This document shows, piece after piece, positions 57,840 through 64,000 of a stretch of 64,000 nucleotides of DNA (its first letter is position 1; every line of letters begins with the position of its first letter). The DNA is from Epinephelus fuscoguttatus (Eukaryota > Chordata > Actinopteri > Perciformes > Serranidae): assembly GCF_011397635.1 (NCBI RefSeq), contig NC_064775.1:14831452-14895451 (forward strand), read 5' to 3'. The position numbers and the translations under genes are program-made. Below the pieces are notes generated by a model, which saw only the letters and a program-made list of their open reading frames with translations, was not told the origin of the DNA and made no database searches.

Positions 57840-58135
57840 CAGACGAGCTGGAGCACAGTGATGTTATTAGGGGGCCTAGTCAGGCGCACAGTAGGGGCTG
57901 CGCTGACTGAGTATGGTGATTTCCACTTTACTTTTGTGTGGTATAATGAAAAAAAACCCTGAAAAACCCTGAGCCTAATGGGATTTGGTGATAAGAAATT
58001 ACCAGCGCTGGGTCCTTCTCTTTTGTCTCTAGCTGGGAGTTCAATGGCTGAGCCAATAAGAGAGCTCAGGGCCTCGGTTACCGTAGAGACGAGAGAACAG
58101 AGGCCACGGCGTCGCCATGGTAAACAGGGGAGCTG
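57840..58135. promoter_or_regulatory. Putative conserved element with RFX X-box-like sites
   Basis: Repeat-free island: ttattagggggcctagtcag, taatgggatttggtgataag, then ggttaccgtagagac (58076-58090) and gtcgccatggtaaac (58111-58125). The last fits the X-box consensus GTNRCCNNRGYAAC with one mismatch. About 38 kb upstream of sox1. The same span also contains the exon-like segment 58033-58119, and one interpretation may exclude the other. Confidence 0.4.
58033..58119 (+). other. Exon-like segment with short ATG frame
   Basis: Acceptor ttctcttttgtctctag, donor gtaaac after CCATG. ATG at 58044 opens 25 codons (MAEPIRELRASVTVETREQR, then PRRRH), ending phase 1. No family match and no partner exon found. 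A regulatory reading of the same DNA is at least as likely. Confidence 0.25.
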
Positions 58136-58309
58136 TTTGTCAAAGTTCTTTTGACACACATGCGCGCACACACACAGACACACACGCACACTCTCCACAT
58201 ACACAAATGTAGCCTGTGTCCGATGCTGCTTTTTCCTCAGAAAACAATTACAATTCCCAATTACAAGTCAGAGACTAATGAAAGTAGATAAAGAGGGAGA
58301 AAACTATAC

Positions 58310-58940
58310 GCCATGACAGGAGGGAATTCCCCACAATGCTCCAGGGCAACAGGGAGGAAAACGATACACTGTGCAGAACACAGAAGATTCATGATTCATT
58401 CAAAGACATCAAGAAACAAGCTTTAACCAAACTCAGGTCACTTTTTGGCATTTTTTTGTTTGTTTTCTTTTGGGTGTTATATAAGCATTTTTAGGAAGAG
58501 TACATAAAAATTGACAAACAGACGTGCATCAATACTGTATCCATATTTTGACAGAGACTGACTGGCAGTTTCATGATTTGGAAAATGTTCATAAAACATC
58601 TATTAATTACATTTAACTAGAATTTATGTTTTACACTTCATTTAGGAAAAATAACCCTGTTAAAATATCCCGGGCAGGAATTCCCTACAATGCTCCAGGC
58701 CAAAAGAGAGGCACATACATTCATTAGTCGAGACAGAGGAAGGCGCTTGTACCAAATCCTGTTAATTTTTTTTGCAATTTTTCATATGTGAAAAAATAGC
58801 ATTTTCAGGAAATGGAAATTACACAAGAAATGACATTAACAGTTAAACACCAGCTCCATATTTAGATACTTTTTAAATCACCTTTCAATCAAAAGGATTT
58901 CACAAGAGACTGATGATTGGCAGTTTCAGTTTTGTTAAAA
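58310..58940 (+). repeat. Diverged tandem duplication, unit about 355 bases
   Basis: aggaattccc.acaatgctccagg occurs at about 58321-58345 and 58676-58699; gagactg..tggcagtttca occurs at about 58555-58573 and 58906-58927. Intervening words (tccatattt, cattttt/cattttc) keep the same order. The two copies are well diverged, so the event is old. Confidence 0.65.
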
Positions 58941-59079
58941 GTTCTACTCATTATACAGATATTTATTTTTCATTTATATTTCACATTCAGTTTCTGAAAA
59001 CTAAAAAAATCCCTGTATTCAAATGTGCCAGAGGACTGTGTTTTCACTCCTGCAGTGGATTTCATCGCTGTAAGAGATT

Positions 59080-59430
59080 AGGCTCTGATTTCTGTGGTGG
59101 TTGCAGCCTGTGTTTTTCCTTTTACTTGGAGGCCACAGAGCTGAGCTGAATAACACAATGACAACAATAGGAGAGAGCGAATCCGGAGCAAATGAGCGAG
59201 GGAGCAAGAGAAAGAGATAGGGAGGGAGACAGTGACAGAGAGAGAGAGAGAGAGAGAGAGATGCTCCTTGGCTTGCCTGCTCCTGCAGTGCGTCAGCTCT
59301 ATGGCGGAGTGGAAAACAAGCAAATTACAGAGCGCTGCCACAAACACAGTGGCCGTGTCATCTCAACCTGCCAGTAAGGATTTCCTAAATTACCAGTAGT
59401 GCACTGGGAGGGCTGCCCTATAGCTTATCT
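59080..59430. promoter_or_regulatory. Putative conserved noncoding block around a (GA)n run
   Basis: Repeat-free DNA with aatgacaacaataggagag (Sox ACAAT, about 59163-59168), gtgcgtcagctctatggcgg and tagtgcactgggagggctgc, interrupted by (GA)n at 59237-59262. No coding frame. Function inferred. Confidence 0.35.
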
Positions 59431-59599
59431 GCCACTCCAGCAAAGAGATGGAGACAGCACTCTCTCTGTGAAGGTTAGACAGGACACGGAGCCAACATTA
59501 GCTTTTCTTTAAAAGCACGTATCATTCAGTCAGAGAGGAGGTCCGCTGTTAGGTGCCCTGAGCTCATCTGGAGCATTGGTATCAGAGCTGATTAGGCAG

Positions 59600-59690
59600 T
59601 GCAGGGAAGTAATAGTATATTTACTCAAGTACTGTAACTAAGTACAGTTCTAAAATACTGTAGTAGTAAGTATCTCTGTCCAACCTTATA
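59600..59690 (-). repeat. Fish 'aagtaaaagtac' MITE end, inverted piece
   Basis: tatatttactcaagtactgt and actaagtacagttctaaa match, inverted, the right terminus at 63280-63360. From 59691 to 60985 nothing is recognised. Confidence 0.55.
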
Positions 59691-60990
59691 CCAACAAAAT
59701 CAGCACAAACTCAGCACAAGCTTTTAATAACATGGGAAAACCCTTTAAAAACAGGTGATGACTGTTTGCCCTTTACTAGTAGAGTATGCCTTTGTGTCTT
59801 TTCTAGTGGTGTGTCAAGTTTGACATCACAAATGTACCTGAAAACAGGGTTTCTTAAACAACAAGAGAAAGTAGTAAAAAGGCCAGTGAGAAGGTTACAG
59901 TCTTTTTTATATGTTTATTATTCAGTCTCTTTTTTTGAAACTCAGCGTCAACAAATCTGAAATGATTTTTTAGCGCTGCATGGACAAAGATGGACAGAAT
60001 TTGTAGCTGAGATGACAAAGAGTTGCAGAAATTACAGACGGTCGCACCAGAAAGGGGGCAAAATTCTGCATGTCCACCTGGGTGTCATGTTTCTATCACT
60101 GCTGATTGGAGCTGGAGGCGATGAAGACTGTAGAGACATTTGGCCCGAGAATGAATGCTGATTGTAACTTTACCCATTACAGACAAAAGTCAGATGTTAG
60201 TGGGTGTTGTGGGTTTTTTGTCCAGGGGGAAAGGGGCTTTACAGAGCAAGACTGCAGCCAAACATAATACTATCTTTCATGTAATCTTTGCAATTAGCTG
60301 ACTTCAGCCTTTAAGGCAGTGCATCCTCCCAAGCAACAAACAGGAAGTACTCCAAGTCTGGGGACAAGCCACAGTAGCGTATACCCACCTATTAAGACAA
60401 AACTGCAACACTATCAATGTGTATTTGACAGCCATAGTTAGTACTGACTTTGTATATTACAATTTGTAACACCAATTGTGAGGATTTCTGTAATGATGCA
60501 TGTCTATACAGTAAACTGAATTATCCAGCAGTGGTGCTGAAGTGTGTGACTTTAATTTTGCGCTGCTGGAAGATATTTAGCACATCAACTGTTAGGACAA
60601 GGGCTTTAGACATTTGTGCACTGCTGTAAATGTCGAATTTCGCTTAATAAAATGCCTCTCATACCACATATGCTCTTATAATCACTCCTGCATGTTGGGG
60701 CAGACGTAACATTTGACATCAAATGTTTCAATTAAAACAACTGATGACTATTAAAAGTATAACACAGACACAATTTATCTCCATATATCCAAATGAACAG
60801 TCTCGGATTACTCAGACTCTTTTAGCAAGTTACACAACAAAAAACTACATATATGTGAATGTGCAATAGTTACAAGTTACAGCGTTATGATTAGAGGAGA
60901 AATGGCAGAGCATAAAGGTCCAGGTGGAAAAAAAAAAACAACTCATTGTTGTCATTAAGGATTTTGCTAAAAGAGAAAGAAATCTTCTGT

Positions 60991-60991
<1 letters not shown>

Positions 60992-61034
<43 letters not shown>

Positions 61035-61060
61035 GTATATATAGATAGATAGATAGATCC
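60992..61060 (+). repeat. (AT)n with (GATA)n tail
   Basis: About 37 bases of pure AT, then an imperfect stretch and four GATA units. Confidence 0.95.
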
Positions 61061-61545
61061 CAGGGGACATGTTTGTACCTGAGAGCTATTTAAATTTGTA
61101 GAAGATTGAAGATTTCATTTTTGTTGAACTACTAATAGTGTACAGAATCTGAATCTCTGAAAAACTAACTACACAGAGCCCATACTCCCTATTTTATCCT
61201 CACTATCCTTATGTTGATAAGCTACCGACAAGTTTGATCTTGAAAAAGTGATACTGACTTTCCAAACCTCGTATCATGTTACGCATTATAAACAACAAAA
61301 TTACTGTTGACCATATTAGTGAATAATGACTCTAATTTCCTGTGTCATTATGCTATGGCCTGTTGCATAAACAGTAAACAACTGAGGACAGCCAAATGGA
61401 CAAAAGCTTGAATTTATGTCACTGAACAATAACTATTAAAAACTGAATATTGTTACTGCTGCGGCATCAGAGAGAGTGAATGCTGGTAATTTCTCATTGT
61501 AGGAAAAATGACGAGACATGAATGGGCCTTGTAAATGTAATGATC
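61061..61545. other. Intergenic DNA, nothing recognised
   Basis: AT-rich with no supported exon. A (CA)n run follows at 61547-61580. Confidence 0.4.
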
Positions 61546-61779
61546 ACACACACACACACACACACACGCAAACACACACATCCCTACAGTAATGACATTT
61601 AAATGGCTCATTTGAAGATAAAAGGCCTGCTGACATCAAATGGATCCTTGTTATCATAATAGCAAACAACTAACAAGAAATGAAGCAGCATAAAAAGACA
61701 TGCCTCATATTTGTCCCCATGAATACAATAACTAAGCAAACAAATATTGTTAACAAACAGCGATCTAAACTGTCTATTC

Positions 61780-62080
61780 ACATGAACACATTATGCGAAT
61801 GTTTGCCAATTTATGCTTAGCCAATAGCTGAAGGAAATTAGCGTGCTTTACAACCAGCTCTGCAGAGATTTTCAATTAATTTCCTTAAAGAAGCATGACA
61901 AAACATGGTGTTGGTATTATAAAGCCTGAATTCTGTCTGCAAACAAAATCCAGATTTGAAAAGGAGATTTATGAAGCTTCATATTTTGTTTAGAATGAAA
62001 TTCAAATTAACCACAACATCCTGAATGGCCCTTTGCAACTGTTTAATTAACACTTATGAGGCCTTTATGGGAACTTACAT
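61780..62080. promoter_or_regulatory. Putative deeply conserved enhancer element
   Basis: Classic AT-rich but complex texture: cattatgcgaatgtttgcca, gaaattagcgtgctttacaa, gattttcaattaatttcctt and ctgtttaattaacacttatg, with many homeodomain AATTA words, no simple repeats and no open frame. About 42 kb upstream of sox1. Conservation is predicted, not shown. Confidence 0.45.
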
Positions 62081-62407
62081 TCATATACTTCTTTTTTTTA
62101 CCCAACATTTTCAATCAGTGGAGCCTCCTTAAGTTTTGCTTATTCAATATAATGTGGAAAAGGACATAAAATGTTATGCAACTAGTCCAAGACTTATAAT
62201 CATTGTTTTCCATGATTGAATACTTATATCATCATCCAAACATCCATCTACAGTGGCACTTGGAGAGCACAGACCTCCAGTCAGGCCACATTCCCTCTCT
62301 TGCACTTTAACAAAATTGAAAAATAATTAGTTTAGCCGCACTGTGATTCAAATCCACTCCAAAAGTTTACAGGTTCTTCCTTGGCCCATGCTACACCCCT
62401 TCACCAA

Positions 62408-63363
62408 GCAGTGGTGGAGGAATTACTCAGATCCTTTACTTCAGTAAAAGTACTAATACCACACTGTAAAAATACTCCATTTCAAGTAAAAGTCCTGCGC
62501 TGGAAATGTTTCATAGACCTTCCCCAGAATCTTGAGACATACTCCAGAAGAAACAAGAACGTCCATGTTTCCTTTATTTAATACACCATTGGATAGATGT
62601 CTTGAACTACACTTTTTTTTTTTGTTTATCCCCAAGACCCTCATCTGACTAAGCTCCACATGATCCCGCTATTATTATTATTGTAACTTTAATTTTTCAT
62701 TTATGTTAGTTTAGTTTTATTTTACTTCACATTCATTTTTTTTTTTAACCTTTTTATCGACTTTTTTTTCCTCACGCCATGCAGGTATCTGTGCAGTTTC
62801 CTTTTCCTATTTGTTGACAAAATCAAAGAAAGTTGGAGTAAGGAAAAAATAATAATTAGCCTATGTTAAAGTATGTTGGTATATTCAGGAAATTGTACTA
62901 AAAAAAGTACTTAGAAGTAAAAGTACTCAATGCAGAAAAAACTCTTAAGTATTCAAAATTTAAACACAAAATGTTTTTGCATTAATAATGACTCAAACGA
63001 TCAAAATAATTTGCCAATAAATTAACTGTTAATCAACTAATTATTTCAGCTGTAGTTAAATACACTGTTGAGAAGGTTACTCTACAACAAAACATATATA
63101 ACATATACAACATATATAACATATATAGTATGTACAACATTTTACATGCTTTTCACATATTTTGTATGCAAACAATCTTAATAAGTGAAGTATTTAAAGC
63201 TGTAAATAATTTTAGTGCAGTAAAAAGAACAATATTTCCCCCTGAACTGAAGTATAAAGTAGCAGGTAAAGAAAATACCCAAAAGTAAAGTACAAGTAGG
63301 CTATCTGCCATTTGTACTTATGTACAGTACTTGAGTGAATATATTTTGTTACATTCCACCACA
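62408..63363 (+). mobile_element. Fish 'aagtaaaagtac' MITE, full span with internal insertion
   Basis: Left end cagtggtggaggaattactc, then cagatcctttacttcagtaa; right end ttttgttacattccaccaca, inverse of the left. The middle from about 62500 to 62870 does not follow the family text and is probably later inserted or strongly diverged DNA. Family text resumes at aaaaaagtacttagaagtaa. Confidence 0.7.
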
Positions 63364-63384
63364 GCAACTGTGTGGATTATGAGA

Positions 63385-63700
63385 CAATGGGCCCCTGGGC
63401 ATAGATATGCAAAGGGCCCCACCACCTCTCCAAAACAGAGGCAAGACACACAGACTTTGTGTTGGTATTTTTGGATGTTTTGTGTCTCATTCTGGTTGTT
63501 TTGTGTCTTCTGTAGTCATTTTGGTCTCTTAAGAGTTAATTTTGTGTCACATTGTGGTTGTTCTGCCCATATTTGCAGTTTCTTTGCATCTCTTTGTGCT
63601 CATTTTGGGTCTCTTCCTGGTCATTCCATGTTAATATGATATTTTACTATTAAAGGCTAGAGGGCCCTCTGACACTTCGGGCCCCTGTGCTTGGTACGCC
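63385..63700 (+). repeat. Dispersed repeat with internal 'ttttgtgtctc' units
   Basis: ggcccctgggcatagatatg and cgggcccctgtgcttggtac mark approximate ends. Between them 20-25-base units such as gttttgtgtctcattctggt repeat imperfectly about eight times. The 102-residue frame here reflects these units. From 63701 to 64000 nothing is recognised. Confidence 0.6.
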
Positions 63701-64000
63701 TGTTCAATTCTGCCACCAAGTCTCATATAAACTGGGCCAATCGTTTTCTGTATTCCTGCTGACAAACAGACCACATAATCTCCTTGGAGGATGTTGTAAA
63801 TGATTAAAAGAACAGCATAAAAATGACACCAAGGATGCTATGTTCCTACTTGCCATGTTACTTAATTTGATCTTCATTTTAAAGGCATAGTGGTTACTTA
63901 CTATTTCACAATAAAAGAGGGAATTTTCTTGGCAAATACTGCGTTGCTAATGAACACCTTTAAGACCAAGTCAACCACACCAGCTCTAGTCCAGTGGGCA

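Noticed and set aside
57713..58204. 163-residue minus-strand frame
   Set aside because: Crosses a putative conserved noncoding island and AT-rich DNA; Cys/Val-rich start comes from a CA run.
1..64000. CRISPR arrays, bacterial operons, rRNA genes, endogenous retrovirus genes
   Set aside because: None seen: the repeats are eukaryotic microsatellites and DNA transposons, and no gag/pol/env-type frame or LTR pair was recognised.

Overview
The window reads as nuclear DNA of a ray-finned (teleost) fish. It holds a single-exon SoxB1 transcription factor gene with fish-type coding sequence. Around it are many CA/GT microsatellites and dispersed repeat families of the hAT, LINE and TIR kinds that I know from bony fish. 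There are no bacterial-type operons, no CRISPR array and no rRNA. Repeat recognition is from memory and no database was searched.

The only confidently complete protein gene is sox1, on the minus strand at 18694-19758 (354 residues). Its GC-rich 5' leader and promoter run to about 20160 and carry a CCAAT box, a perfect POU octamer and a CRE-like site. About 18.7 kb downstream (left) and 44 kb upstream (right) are otherwise almost free of recognisable protein genes. This is the usual layout of a SoxB1 locus, where a small intronless developmental gene sits in a large regulatory desert. Within the desert I mark stretches that are non-repetitive, lack simple-sequence bias and contain Sox, Tcf/Lef, homeodomain or RFX-like words. 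These are proposed conserved enhancers, not proven ones.

Layout: 1-12.6 kb is repeats and simple sequence, including a hAT element with target duplication (1727-2764), a 900-base polypyrimidine tract (3215-4113) and a decayed LINE tail (4745-5160). A long-TIR element lies at 12632-13801. The interval 14.7-22.4 kb is the sox1 core with flanking putative enhancers. The interval 26-35.8 kb is a nest of transposons. It includes a fragment with a broken THAP domain (28158-29124), a TIR element containing a perfect 25-bp hairpin (31342-32527), and a 1.64-kb palindromic element whose arms and centre carry tandem tRNA-like units (32841-34482). Four candidate plus-strand exons lie among these insertions. 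From 35.8 kb to the end, enhancer-like islands alternate with microsatellites and old repeats. Two well-formed minus-strand exons (48235-48335 and 35265-35333) lie upstream of sox1 in its orientation and could belong to a sox1ot-like long noncoding RNA.

The most unusual object is the palindromic tRNA-like array at 32841-34482. The regulatory islands, the possible lncRNA and sox1 probably form one functional unit; the transposons are passengers, some of which may have split older repeats and introns.
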